A DNA stretch of 64,000 bases from Irpex lacteus (Eukaryota; Basidiomycota; Agaricomycetes; Polyporales; Irpicaceae). The DNA is taken from assembly GCA_001986395.2 (NCBI GenBank), contig MQVO02000028.1:62001-126000 (forward strand), read 5' to 3'. The notes under the pieces are model-generated. The model searched no databases, was not told the DNA's origin, and saw only the letters and a list, made by a program, of their open reading frames with translations. Shown piece after piece: positions 33,923 to 45,879 of this stretch. Made by a program: the position numbers and the translations under genes. Numbering within the stretch: position 1 is the first letter of the stretch; every line of letters starts with the position of its first letter.

Positions 33923-34920
33923 GGTCGACGTACCTTTGAGAAGTGGTAAAGTTAGTGTGTCAGTGCATGAGTGAAGGCTTTAAAGTAATTCGGTCGAGGT
34001 TGTTGAGGTGACAGGGCTGAGTTTGACTAAACATTCGCTAGCATACGCTAGGTTCCTGTGCAGACGTGGACGGATGGAAGATAGATAATGCCGTGCGAGG
34101 CACCAACTGACACCAACTGATGGTTGCATCTGCCACCGTACACACAATCAATGTTGCCCCAGCGCAAGATATGCCAGGCTCCATCTCAGCGCTGTTTCCC
34201 ATGCTGAAACAATGTATAAATTTGTCACTGGCACCAATGAGCGGCGGCGGCTTGAAGCTTGAAGTCGTCGGGTTTATCGTGCATATCCATACAATAGCAA
34301 GCATTTTGTGAGATGAAACAGTAGAGGCATGCGAATTCTGTGCTCCAAGTCAACCAGGATAATTCATTTCCAGATTTCGCTTTAGCGATCGGGAGTCGTT
34401 CAATCTGTTGGAGGAATAAATCGCTGTGCTAGTCCGGAGTCAAAAGGCAATTTTGCGTGGAAAGTGGGAGTGCTGTGATTTGAGGCTGTCCAGAAATACG
34501 CAGATCATGTAGCTAGCAGAACCATTTACGCATCGTCTTACCGGTGGACTCGGACGAAAACTCGATTCGAAGACATCTGCGTTACAGTCAGTCGATGCTG
34601 CGTATAGCTAGATGGCAAGAGAATCCTTGAAATGCATCACATGCTGTAGAAAGCGTTATTACGTCGAGGCGTGAGGATGAAGTGATGGTAGTCTGAGGCT
34701 GTGGATGCCACGAATATGACTTACCATCTATACTACAAAATTGCTCAGGGGGAGTCGAGCAACTTTATTAGTAGAGACATAGAAGAATTCCGATTCGCTC
34801 TGGCGTCGTTTACGGCCTCTGATAGGCCACGGTTATAATAGGCCGTCGCTGGCTCCGTGTCGTAAATGTATCGTAGTCTGGGCCCTAAGGCCTAAGTGCA
34901 CTCTGGGGTCAGGTTCGGGT
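33923..34920. other. Intergenic upstream of metacaspase-like gene B
   Basis: Presumed promoter of gene B, then featureless sequence. It is not similar to the upstream regions of genes A and C. Short frames have no support. Confidence 0.4.
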
Positions 34921-35300
34921 TACTGCCCCTTATGGCAATGATCCCGAACTCTACACCTTCTGGGGGAGTCGGAGTCTTACACGGTGGTCGTGGGTCAGGG
35001 CATGCGGTCTCATTTGGATCGTACCCCCTGGCATGAGCCGCATAACGCTGTACTAGGGTCTGGTGTCTGAGTAAACTCGGTATGGACGTACTTCCAGATA
35101 CTACTCTCTGGAGACATGTGTTGCTGCCCCTCCGAGTCATGTAAACGGGCACATACTCTGCGTCTACTGGGGGAGTCGGAGTCGTAACGCGGTCAGGGGT
35201 TTGACACTAGCGTGAAGTTGTATAGGGCTTGCAAGTCGGGTCTTGTCTCATATTCGTAGCGAACTCGGTATCGATATCATTGATTCGGAAGTACTGACAC
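34921..35300. repeat. Imperfect direct repeat of about 205 bp, two units
   Basis: The word TGGGGGAGTCGGAGTC occurs near 34961 and 35167. It is followed in both units, with drift, by GGTCAGGG-like sequence, then GGGTCT(G/T)GTGTCT-like sequence, and later AACTCGGTAT. A shorter GGGGGAGTCGAG occurs at about 34748. The units are diverged and non-coding. They may be remnants of an old tandem array or element. Confidence 0.4.
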
Positions 35301-35616
35301 GTTGTGTGAAGGGCGTCGTAGGGGGCGTCAGATCTGATAAGTACGCGTATATGGTCTCTGATTAATCGGCCTCCGAAAACCACTATACCGTGACGAAGGC
35401 ACGGGTGGCGGCTAGTTACTTAATATTATTTCTATTGGCGGCGCGCTATCACAGGCGCCCGCCTTGTGGCGTCTCCCGCAAACGGATTGTCCCCACGTTG
35501 ACATTTACCACCACCTCCAAGGACGGACTTCCTTCTTCGTACAAACTGTTGCACTAGGCTGGCATTCATCAACTACAATCCTCGATTCCTCTCTTAATTT
35601 CTAAGCTTTTATCAGT

Positions 35617-36771
35617 ATGTCTCGTCGACACGAACTTGCATCTCTTCTAGTCATGGGTTTCTGTTTGGTGTCCGTGTGTAAGTGTGCAGCCTTGTCAGCA
35701 ACAGATGTACCGCATCTTGGTTCTGTCTGCGACACGCCCAAACTCCTAGGAAATGACTTTCGTGTCCTGGACTGGACCTTGTGGTCTTCGCTGGGCTCGG
35801 TCAACTCGGACTCTGCTGCCCATGGTATCTTGGACCACACCTATCCTCTTGATTTCGGTAACACTACTCTCACGTCGCAAAGATCGGCTTTACGGTTTAG
35901 GAGAAGCGCAGGTGCCACACCTACGAGAACAGTTCGTCGCCAAGAAGAAGACCGTGCAAGCCTTGACCTACGGCCGACCCCTCAACCAACGGGAGACCCG
36001 AGCGACGCCACAACAGTACACATTGCCAGTGCCGCCGACTTTGCAATACTACTCCCAGGAATAAATGGAGGTAAGCCAGTTTTCTGTTGCTACTGATATT
36101 GAAGCACCGCACTTATCGTCTTTTGATAATTAATCACGCAGAACTCATTTCCGATGCTGAGAACGATGGTGTGTCGTACTGTACGAGCGACAGCGCCGAA
36201 GGGTCTTGTGCAGATCGACCGCGTCTCCCAGTTGGGTTTATCACTGCCGCAGCCATGAAAGAGTCGGACGATGGTTCGTGGATTCAGGTGTGTAACTGCC
36301 GTTCCCCACAAGGAACTCCCGACGTCATCGATAGTGTATCGTGCACAACTAACGCTGTACTTCATGATATGTGGGTCTAGGTTACTGGCTGCCTCGACAA
36401 CTCCAAGTTCCACCTCGACCCGTCAGATGCAGGCGGTCAGTTTGACGTGCGTTTTCCGAATGGGGGTATGGCGCAAGCTTTATCGAACTGTGCGTATAAA
36501 GCTTTAACCTTATCTACCTCCACTTTTCTGTTATGTATGGCGTCACGGTGGCTAGATACTTATGAAAGGCGACGCAAAGCTTGAAGAAGACGATTCTGAC
36601 GCTTTGAATGCTTATTGTAGAGTCGAACCAGCTCTGTCTCGCTTCTGTATTCGCTGCTGCTCAACTACCAATGATCAAAAACACTGTAATTCGCATCAAG
36701 ACCGCCTAGGCTGCACCACTGCTATCCCAGGTCAATACGACTTTCCCGACCTGGGCGTCAGCTGCTCTTAG
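35617..36771 (+). CDS. Secreted Cys-containing protein of unknown function
   Basis: The start at 35617 gives a signal-peptide-like N-terminus: a basic MSRRHE, then the hydrophobic ASLLVMGFCLVSVCKCAALS. Exon 1 runs to 36070, exon 2 is 36142-36287 and exon 3 starts at 36381. Mature segments include CDTPKLLGNDFRVLDWTLW, a Pro/Thr linker, AADFAILLPGINGGELISDA, YCTSDSAEGSCAD, and VTGCLDNSKFHLDPSDAGG. The last exon reads VEPALSRFCIRCCSTTNDQ, then HCNSHQDRLGC and AIPGQYDFPDLGVSC. The paired CIRCC cysteines and the N-terminus suggest a secreted, disulphide-bonded protein of a mushroom-specific family I cannot name. A mini-exon between about 36555 and 36580 is likely but unproven, so the junction before the last exon is not resolved. 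Confidence 0.6.
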
Positions 36772-38417
36772 ACTGACTAACGCTCTGTACCAACGTGCGA
36801 GTCGGGTTTTGATTCTGAACGCCGGACATCGAGGGGCCAGGCATGGATTGTGCCAACGGAACCGCCACGGAGGATCTGCATATGGACAATTTTGGATCGA
36901 CGTCATTACTACTGGTACTTCTTTCTGTATGGACTCTCAGGCTTCCGTGGACTACCGGCTTTCTTCACCTTATCCTATCTGCCCCTCTCACTCAAGCCAG
37001 GAATCTTCACCTCGCTCCTTGACGCACTCAAGCCACACGCTATTCATCTCGTTCCTTGACCTATTCTAAGCACCGCAGCAACACATTCAAGGCAGTCTAG
37101 GTCTCGTTGTCTCGCTATTACTATTCCTCCGCTCTTTTGCCTCCCCATCTCGCACGTTCCTGCGTCATACCGAAACCAGACGATCTACGCCTTCCCGGAC
37201 CCCACGGCTATTCCGGGCTACCTATCTGACTTGGTTTTTATGTCTCCGTTTATCCCGGGATACCAATGAGTCTGCCTTCTGGGTGGGACAACGGACTCAC
37301 TCCTGATTGCGTATGCAGTATCATCATGTATCTCCGTGTCAATCCACTTTGCCGTATACGCCACTTTGCTACGTGCGATGGACCTCGGACATGTTGTTCT
37401 CACTTGATCAAGTGGCGTTCTCGCAGTAGTATCTGCATTGAATTGCCTGATACTTATCCACGGATAACGAGCACAAGGCACTGAGCAAGCTTCCCCTAGA
37501 AGTCATCTTGTCTTGCATCGTGGCCGTGACGGTCGTAACGCTCTTCCCATCTGCCTCTTCTTCTCGACTTCGTGCAATCTTCAAACTCTTTATCTTACGT
37601 GAACGTGTGGGGACTGGAGTGTTTCTATCTAGAAAGACTGGAAGGTTTCGGCTTTTCAGTTTGTATACCGGAGCTTGGCCACGCGGCATAGTCGTCATCG
37701 TTGAAACCTCGAGCCCGCTGAACGTTTGTGTTGTAATTGTCATGATCATTAAATGAGAGGTCGTGATTGCATGAGCGTGAATATGTACAGATGCGTGTGG
37801 GAGTCGTGAGAAAATAAAACTACATAGTACAAGAAGACATCCGAATCCATGTCCAGGAATCGAGAGAAGAAGGGGGTATAGTTGTCGAGTCCAAGAATTC
37901 CAGAGAGAGAAGAGAATAGAGAGCTGTCCAACAGTATGGTGGTCGTGAATATAGTACAGCGAAGATCATGGCTATGAAGTCGTCGAAAGAGAGATATCAT
38001 GATAGGGGAAGGATACTAATAATGAGTGGGCGGAGAATAAGTGAGTCACCGGAATGAGAAACAGAAGAAATTCACGAATAACATCCAGAGACAACACGAA
38101 ACCCAGGTGTTTTTGAGGGTGACGGTGATCGAGTGTCGCAGCAAGAGTCGCAGACTGCTGTTGCGAGGCGAGCCATCCTGAAGCGAGAAGGGGCGGTCCA
38201 TAAGTTCTTAAATCCATATTTCACACGAAGGCCAGCCCGGCATATTCGCATATTCGTCACGAGCGCGAGTTCCACGCGTATCCAGGGGATAAATTCCAAA
38301 ATATAATCGACTTCGACTCCACAGCTGGCGTGGTAGAGCGTCCAAGTCGCAAGTCGCAAACTTCGCGTTGCGAGTGGCGAGAGAGGAAGAGTTAATGACC
38401 GAATAGCCAAGTCATCT
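36772..38417. other. Intergenic, no supported gene
   Basis: The 3' flank of the secreted-protein gene and convergent flank of the second DUF6699-like gene. Open frames at 36809-37069, 37408-37756 (both strands) and 38072-38452 lack domains and conserved splice logic. Confidence 0.4.
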
Positions 38418-39715
38418 TCACGGTTTCGCGAAGACCAACTTGCCCGACCCACCCCCTCCGGCGCTCTTATCGACCTCGACGCCTACAAGTCTCGTTTTCT
38501 CGCCGAGCCAGTCGATCCTCCTGACCCCACCCTCCCAGCCGCCACCCATTCTGGTACATCTCCGCTCGTACGCCTTTGTGACCTTCTGCTGCGCTCTGGT
38601 CCCGTGCCCAAGAGACTCCCACTCTTCGGGCGTGACGGGTGTGAGGAGCATATTGTGCACGGCATACAAGACGTCCAAGTTCGTGATCGCATTCTGCTTC
38701 GACCCTTTCTTCTGCGGGCCGATTGTGAACCGAGGTCCGGAGCCAGTGACGACGACTGGCCATGGGAACTTATGTGAGCGAAGGATCAAGCGGGAGGAGG
38801 AGGGTGTCGGTGGGTCGGTGGCAGGCTGGGAAAGTGTATGGGATGGAATGGCGGAGTGTGTGGCACGGTCGAGAACAGTACGTGCGGAGGGAGTGAACAT
38901 GACGTCGTACGTAATCGGCGAGCGATGCAGACGCGTATAGGCGAGGAGCGGGTGCATGTGCAGTGCCGTCGCTCGTGGTTGGACGTAGGCGGAAGGAAGC
39001 GAGTCAGAACGAGAACGGGAGTGCCCGTGTGCAGAACCATCTAATCGGTTACACGAATTGTCAGAAAACTCGTGTTGCGGGGGTGATAGGAAGATGGATG
39101 AACATACATGATGAAGCGGCACTGCCCACGCTGCCGGTTTGTGTTTGCCAGCTGTTGTTTGAAGTAAGAGGAGGCCGGCTATCGCCATGGGAGGAAGGCG
39201 AGTAGGCGTAGTGTCCATGGTCGGACCGCGATGCACCATAAGGCGACGAGCTCATTGTGAACATCGAATCCTTAGAATTTGATCGAGAGCTAGAGGGGGT
39301 GAACTGCCCAGTCATGGGCGAGTAGATAGGGTGATGAGGCGCTGTACCCATGGGGGCGTGAGTATCGGTGCTTTTGATAGTAGAGTGGTCATTAAGACAT
39401 ACCTGTTGCACGACGGAGGACCTGAGGTCTGAGCTCGGGGTCGTGTGAGCTCGAGCTACCTCTCCTGCCGTAACCATATCGTGTCCTTGTGTCGGTATCG
39501 GTCGCATAGCGAAGAGGGGATGGTGTGGTGGTATGAGACGCAGTGTAACTTCCGCTTCGTTTCGAGCTAGGGCGAGTCGAAGAGCTCGGGGTGCTACTGG
39601 GAGTAGCATATATGTTGCTGGCGGATTTGGAGCGAGAGTGTGATTTAGAGGAGGATGAGGTGCCGCTCTGATGGCTCGAGCCGCCCCCGAACAAATTGCG
39701 AAAGTATGAAGCCAT
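38418..39715 (-). CDS. DUF6699-like protein, copy 2
   Basis: Three exons, 39403-39715, 39108-39341 and 38418-39040, give 389 residues with all phases matching. The first 190 residues are a disordered Ser/Thr/Tyr-rich arm: MASYFRNLFGGGSSHQSG, then RSKSASNIYATPSSTPSS, ending in SNNSWQTQTGSVGSAASS. The C-terminal domain begins TALHMHPLLAYTRLHRSPIT and continues YDVMFTPSARTVLDRA. It then has SRLILRSHKFPWPVVVTGSG, ITNLDVLYAVHNMLLTPVT and RRIDWLGEKTRLVGVEVD. HPLL near the domain start, the PWPV strand and the ITNLDVLYAVH helix followed by a final L.G motif fit DUF6699. Function is unknown. It is a homologue of the gene at 30068-30807 but with a much longer N-terminal arm. Confidence 0.8.
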
Positions 39716-42384
39716 GAGTTAAGAGGAAAGTGGAACTCGCTTAAGAGATAAGGATATGGTGTGGAGTAACGCAAAGACTCAGGTGCGTCTGGAGATGGGT
39801 GTCACTGGGAAGAAATATTCGTACAAGAACTTAGTGAGACGAGACAGGAGTCAGTCTTCAGCTGAAGTATGGAGGAAACGTCAGTGGACGAGTGAGCCTC
39901 TATATACCGGAGACGTACTGGAGACAGTGACGTTCTAGACCTGCACGATATCGAAAGAAACGCGACTGCGTCTCAACAATCTGGACCCATTTACACAGAA
40001 AGGCATCAGACAGATCCCCCAAATGATGGGTGAAGTGTAGATGTATCGCTTCCCGGCGTAAATGGAGCAAAGCCCGACCGGGGTATTAGATCCAAAAGAC
40101 GTCTTGCATCTTCCGCCTATGACCGCGATTCTGTCAAGGGAGCTCTATTCCCATGAGTCTTGCGCGGCACGCAGCCAATGAGAAAAAGACAGGTCACAGC
40201 GCACCGAGAAGACTATTGGATTGACTTTAGGTAAACCATGAGTGATAGGCGGTGTAATGACTTCTACAGCAGGATGATTTGATTCGAGAAACCTTGCCAT
40301 CGCCTCGTGTATGTTGCGTGGCGGCCGTTTTAGGGCGAACGCTAGGGGCAGTGTGCCTTTACTGGTGTTATTCTTGTATACTGGCGTCGTCACGGTCAGC
40401 AATGTCAGCGGCATTGTTTCCCAAGCGATAGCATGGGCACACCGAGCTATCTAGAGACAAATGCAGCAACAGATAAGAAACCGTGTCGCGCCCAGGGAAA
40501 GGGCAAAAGGATCTGCGACGAGGCAATGTAGTATATTCGATTACGACCGTATTGGGCTGGGACGAGCATGCATACGGTGAGCTGTGATTTAATACGTATA
40601 GCCTCAGCTCGTCGGCTGTTCCCTACCGGTTTTCAATGGATTTAAGGAACCTGCTATTCAGGAATTCAGGAAAACGACTGATCAAGTTGTAATCGGGGTA
40701 GCCGGAAATGAGATGCAGATCACCAGATCTCGTATGTGGGTGCGTGCATGCTCACACGCACGTACATACCACTTCGCCGGCGGCTAGAACGTGAGGCGCG
40801 AACCTCGCCGCTGAATTTCATGGAAAGCGGTAAGCTACGGTAAGAGAGAAAGGCCCAACGACGTGGTCGCATGCAATGGCCTAGAACATCCCGAGTAGAA
40901 AAGGTGGTTCAACGTTCGCCAAACGTCGTGTGGTATGCGGGTTCATCAGTAATGGTAGAAGGCGCGATAGAAAGAGCATACCTATTGGCGTGCTTCAATA
41001 TGGCTCGGGGTTCGGCCTTGGACCAGCCGCGAAAGTATGCTGAAGGGTCAGGCAGATGGTCTGCATTGACAACTAACACAATTTGGCTGATACCCCACCA
41101 TCCCACAGGATCGAGACACCTGAACATCATTTCAGTATCAGGGGCCCGTGTTATAATGAGTGTCAGCGCGGCCCATAACGACTCCAGTCATGATCTGAAT
41201 GCATGCGTAGACGATAAGCCAGGCTGAATATTCTCCAGCCCAATGCTCATACTTCGCTTCAGAAGGTGTGACCAACTCCCGCGAAATATCAGCCCTCATC
41301 GTCTCGACATTAGACTGGTGTTCTGAAGGGAACTTTTGTACAATCGGGCCATATTCGCACACGTTGCCATTCACAAATGGATATCATCAGCTACTCCAAA
41401 AACACGGTGCAGCGTGAGCCGTGAATTGGTGGAGTAGTGTCGGTCCAGACAACTACGAAACACGAGTAAGGCCACCCAAAGAATCTGTGTGGCTCTGAGT
41501 ACTCACCGAATCCCCATCTTACGTTGAGTTTACAGCGTCCAGTTACGGCGACCGGTCTGGCCGCCTCACAGAATGACCTGGAGGCGATGCCGACGCCACA
41601 GAAGCATCTGCGCCTTGGAGAAGTAGAAGTAAGGTGGACTAATGTTGTGACAGCGCTGGTGCCGGTGTTACGAAAACCAATTACTGCAGTCGGACTTCAC
41701 TTTGCCACCTATACTTTGCTATTCAAACTTGAGAAAAATGTTAATAGGCTAAGCTTGGCCTACATGCGAACGTATGCACTCACTCATTATGTTGACAGAT
41801 GAGGTGTATCGGCGACACTTATCCCCAAGCAGCGTTTCGCGGCGTGACCGGGTTAGTAGTTCCTGGATAGGAGTCTGCCTTCGCTAAAGCAAAGCTGTTA
41901 CAGTTGGAGGATGCATTCATAACACGCTCTCTAGGAGAAGGCCAGAGATGGCTGCAACAAGCCTGCATGGTGCATGTGAGACTGAAATTTCGATAACTTC
42001 AGGACCAGCGGTAAAAATGGGGCCAAAATATTCTCTCACCATTCGTAGCTCTGTCACTGCACACGCACAGTACTAAATGCACTCCTTGATACTTCAACAG
42101 GCAGCGGGAAAATAGCAAATCCTAGGTGTGTCCAGGCGTAGCAGGCGACGCAGCGTGTTGCTGCACTCGGTTTTCCGCCGCCATCATGGACCCTGAATGC
42201 CCTTTACCGGGAGTATTTCGTTGTGATTATCACATACCAAAAGCTGCTGACCCCGTCTTGGCTATTCCAAAGGTTGCCATGTCGCGGTAAGTGCCAGTCA
42301 TGATATCATCGCTGAAGCTGTCCTATGACTGCCACTCCGTTTTGTTAGGGGTAAACGAGGTCGTTCGGTCATCCCAGCGAGAGG
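39716..42384. other. Gene-poor region with a few weak open frames
   Basis: The longest gene-poor stretch in the window. A minus-strand pair of frames at 41138-41374 and 40909-41130 might be exons of one small protein, because the first contains a hydrophobic YSAWLIVYACIQIMTGVVM segment. Frames at 40145-40414 (minus) and 41524-41802 (plus) have no domain. I support none of them as genes. Confidence 0.35.
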
Positions 42385-42776
42385 CTAGAAGGCATAAAGG
42401 GGGGGCAGACCGGGGCCACGCGCATCACCTCGTGTGCAATGATGACAACGCTTGAGGACGTACTGTTGGCCATTGGCTGACCCTTTCTGATACATGGCGA
42501 CCTTTCGGCTCCGGTTTGGTCCTGAATAAACTAGATATTTTAAAGGGCGGTCAGACATGCATTTCACGCATGCAATTAGGCCTGAGGGTGTTATAGAAGT
42601 CGTTGTCCGCAAGGTTCTGGGGAAAGTTCGCAACAGCGACGCACTGGCACGTCGGCCTTACCGCCAAAAATGACGTTCACACGCTCACGTGCAGCGTGCC
42701 AACTGGCGCCAAACAACTGTACATGTCTGAGACTTGACTTCGACGAACACCGTGACCGAGTTCGCTTCGAAGTCAA
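42385..42776 (-). CDS. Possible small Cys-rich protein
   Basis: A weak candidate. The 3' exon ends GPGLPPLYAF at 42385. It contains LIACVKCMSDRPLKYLVYSG and, about 30 residues later, VLKRCHHC, giving two CxxC pairs that could bind one zinc. Upstream on the same strand, an open stretch reading LDFEANSVTVFVEVKSQTC may be an earlier exon. The boundaries are not resolved. I do not recognise a family. Confidence 0.25.
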
Positions 42777-43044
42777 GGTCGTCTTCTTCGTACGGATGAC
42801 TTTATTTCAGGCTCACAGGATATATTATTACTGAGTGTATCAGTCTCTGCGATTCAGCGTTCCTCCGATGCTCATACGACAGTACAAGCAAAGACGTGTT
42901 ACTAAAGCTCTATGAACTGACATGCTCTTCTCAATCTCGACAACAGCTGGCTTACGAAAATACCGCTCCAGGAGCAGCGGTTTCAGGCCCTATAAAACCA
43001 AGTGTAACTTAACCTATGCAGGACTAATCACTGGACACTAGGCA

Positions 43045-43272
43045 CTAGAAGTCGACTGTATCGAAAGCCTTATATAGCTTCCGTGAGTATGACGTCGACG
43101 CAACTTGCAGGTGACAGTCACTAACACCGACCTCCAAGGTACCAGCTAACTGGTGACTTCCACTATCGTACGTCCACGAGAAGTTGCATGATACACAACC
43201 AATTGCCAGTAGTCTGGCAGTCACTAACCAGATCATCCAGAACACGTACATCAACGACAGTGCATTCTTCAT
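43045..43272 (-). CDS. Possible small secreted protein, 75 residues
   Basis: A single open frame from ATG at 43272. The N-terminus KNALSLMYVFWMIWLVTARL is strongly hydrophobic and could be a signal peptide or membrane anchor. The remainder includes CNFSWTYDSGSHQLAG and GVSDCHLQVAS, with two or three cysteines. There is no supporting intron or homologue in the window. It is divergent from the GH5 gene with only 80 bp between starts. Confidence 0.25.
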   Translation of the reverse strand: MKNALSLMYVFWMIWLVTARLLAIGCVSCNFSWTYDSGSHQLAGTLEVGVSDCHLQVASTSYSRKLYKAFDTVDF

Positions 43273-43353
43273 CGTAAATAATATTCATAGCGACGCAACT
43301 TTGCCGTATTCAAGGTACGTGTCGTCAAGGCCTTACTCTCCAGTTTTGAATGT

Positions 43354-45297
43354 ATGAGGCGACCTAGATCTCCTATCACAGCACAAGCAAGAGCCAACTC
43401 CGGCATGCACAAGTTCACTGGATTCATGCGCAAACACGCAGGACATCCCTCGGGCACCAACACTTCTACCCCTGCCGCAAACGTCCAAGCCCTATCTTCT
43501 CTACTCTTCCCGTCGTCAAAAGACTTCTATCGATATAGAAAGCAGCGCGGTGTAAATCTGGGTCAGTAGCTCTCCTCCCGTCGTACTGCGCTCAATGTGA
43601 TAATATGATCGATTTTTATTGACAGGTTCATGGTTTGTACTCGAACGGTGGATTAGCGAAGCTCCATTCCGGTCCGCAGTTGGTCCTGCGCAAAGCGACC
43701 TTGACGTTGCTCGGGGTCCAGATGCTCAGCAAATACTCGAACAACACTGGGACACCTGGATTACTGAGAGTGACTGGGCGTGGATAGCCGACAAGGGACT
43801 AAACTCGGTTCGCATTCCCGTACGTACGGTACATCGCTCCGAATCTCCAATGTCAAGTTGCTAATGAGTTGTCAGATTGGTTACTACCATATATGCGGCG
43901 CAGACTCCTCCGTCCTTGAAGGGACCGACTTTGCTGGCCTTGAGCATGTCTTTCGCGGCGCCTGGCAGAGGATCACCAATGCGTTACACACCGCGAATCG
44001 TTTTGGGATTGGCGTACTCATCGGTATGATCTTGTATCTCTATCTTGCCACTGTTATGCTTAATCTACCTCGAGATCTCCACGCTGCCCCGGGCAAGCAG
44101 AATCGTGACTCTCACTCAGGCGCCACGGGCGAGCCGCGATTCTTCAACAAGGCCAACATGGCGCACACAATTCGCGCCCTCACACTCCTGACCTCTCACC
44201 TGACTGCCTTCTGCCAGTCATTTGATCCCCCGCTCCCCAATCTGCTGGGAATTGAGCTGCTCAACGAGCCACAACAAGACCCCTCCTTGGAACAATGGTA
44301 CAAGGAAGCCATACACTCTATCAGAGTGATCGACCCCACAATCCCCATTTACATTGGCGATTCCTGGATGACCGACCATTACGCAGGTTACATCTCGTCC
44401 AATGCATCTACCGCACCGTTTACCGTACTCGATCATCATCTCTACAGATGCTTCACCCACGAGGACATCTCCACTTCCGCGAGCCAACACGCTAAGGGCT
44501 TAACGGATCCTAACGCCGGTACCCCTCAAATGCTCTCTCGCGTTGCGCAAAAACTGGAGGCCGCAGGCGGTGCGCTCATTATTGGTGAATGGTCAGGTGC
44601 GTTGAACCCTGGATCCCTACATAACGTCGGCGACGAAGATTCTGCGCGACGGGAGTACGTGCAGGCCCAACTGGCACTCTTCGAGAGACATTGTGCTGGG
44701 TGTTTCTTCTGGACGTACAAGAAGGAGCAGCAGGGTGATAAAGGATGGAGTTTACGGGACGCGGCTCGAGCTGATATCTTCCCCTATCGGGTTGGGCTAA
44801 GCGGACGTGAGAAGGTGCTGCGTGAAGATCCCGAATGGCACACCAGGAGGATCCGGGCTCGTGATAAAGCATTGGGTATGTTCATTGCGTAGTGCTGTTA
44901 CCATTACGTTTAGGTTACGCATTGGCACGAGTCTAACTGTGCCGTGTTCTCAGGGGAACATCAGGGGTATTGGTCTCAGTATCCCGGGCATTGTGAGCAC
45001 TGGAGGTTCGATGAAGGATTCCTCAGAGGCTGGGACGACGCCTGGCTCTTTTTCCGAAGCATCTCAAGCCTTCCTCCGAACGCGTTTATTCCGGAGCTCG
45101 GGTTCAAGGGACCGTGGTTGAAGATGAGGTTAAAGGAGCACACCGCGACGAAGGGAACAGGCAACCTTTGGGAGTACGGTGAGCTCTTACTAAATCTACC
45201 TTCGTACCTCTTGTACAGCAGCATCTAACCCGAAACAGAGCATGGCTTTCCACAGGGAGTTCAGGCCGCGCGCAATGACCTGACTGGCTTGTTGTGA
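43354..45297 (+). CDS. GH5 glycoside hydrolase, exo-beta-1,3-glucanase-like
   Basis: Six exons (43354-43561, 43626-43819, 43876-44023, 44075-44875, 44954-45178, 45239-45297) give 544 residues with matching phases. The fold opens GVNLGSWFVLERWISEAPF, then HWDTWITESDWAWIADKGL, RIPIGYYHICG and VLIDLHAAPGKQN. The acid/base Glu is in LLGIELLNEPQQ, and the nucleophile Glu is in ALIIGEWSGALNP. HLYRCFTHEDI and CAGCFFWTYKKE complete the signature. Two clan-A glutamates in this context fit fungal exo-beta-1,3-glucanases of family GH5. The N-terminal 60 residues are basic with no obvious signal peptide, so the enzyme may be cytosolic, or an upstream exon is missing. The C-terminal part after exon 4 has HEGYW-like and WRFDEGFLRGWDDAW segments. 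It probably remodels cell-wall or storage beta-glucan. Confidence 0.9.
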
Positions 45298-45879
45298 GGA
45301 AGGGCGAGATAGCTCCGGATAACATCCAGCGTCAAATTACAAAGATGCCGCACCCCGAACTCGATAGCCATGTGTTTCGATACCGCCGTGCTTTGCAAAG
45401 AAGGACAGCTGAGGCGAGACTCAATGACCAGTTTGCCACCGCAGGCCCCTTGTCTTGTTGTATATCAGGGACAGCCCTCAATTGTACTTCGTGTTCCCAT
45501 CACAATCAGTTCGGAGAAGATTTCATTCCACGGCAGCGGCACCAAAGCACTACTGTCTATAAAGCGTATCGAGCGACAGACGCTATGGCCACTTTGAAGT
45601 TTCCATACATGCACAGATGGCTAGAGTAGCTCTCATGGCGACCTGTTCTCGCTTCTTGGGGCACTGCAGAACAGTGGCTTGAACACAAAAAGGTACCGGT
45701 GTGGGGCTGCGAGCTGAAACAACCCATCTATGCATCTTTACGTGTCTGGTACCGACTTATACATAAGATACAACGCTAAACCGATCTGCTTCGTACTCTC
45801 CCACCACCTTCGCATTTGAACTGCTGCGTTCATCACTCCACACGCATTGTCTTGACTCTTTACCTTGTCAACAATTGTC
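45298..45879. other. 3' flank of the GH5 gene and promoter of the next gene
   Basis: A 111-codon frame at 45294-45629 overlaps the GH5 stop and has no domain. I see nothing else. Confidence 0.35.

Noticed and set aside
37508..37756. A frame whose upstream codons read LSKLPLEVIL, resembling the start of an F-box.
   Set aside because: The closing Cys/Trp part of an F-box is absent, and there is no leucine-rich or other downstream domain.
38440..38940. A 166-codon plus-strand frame opposite the second DUF6699-like gene.
   Set aside because: It is entirely antisense to a well-supported coding exon with matching splice phases.
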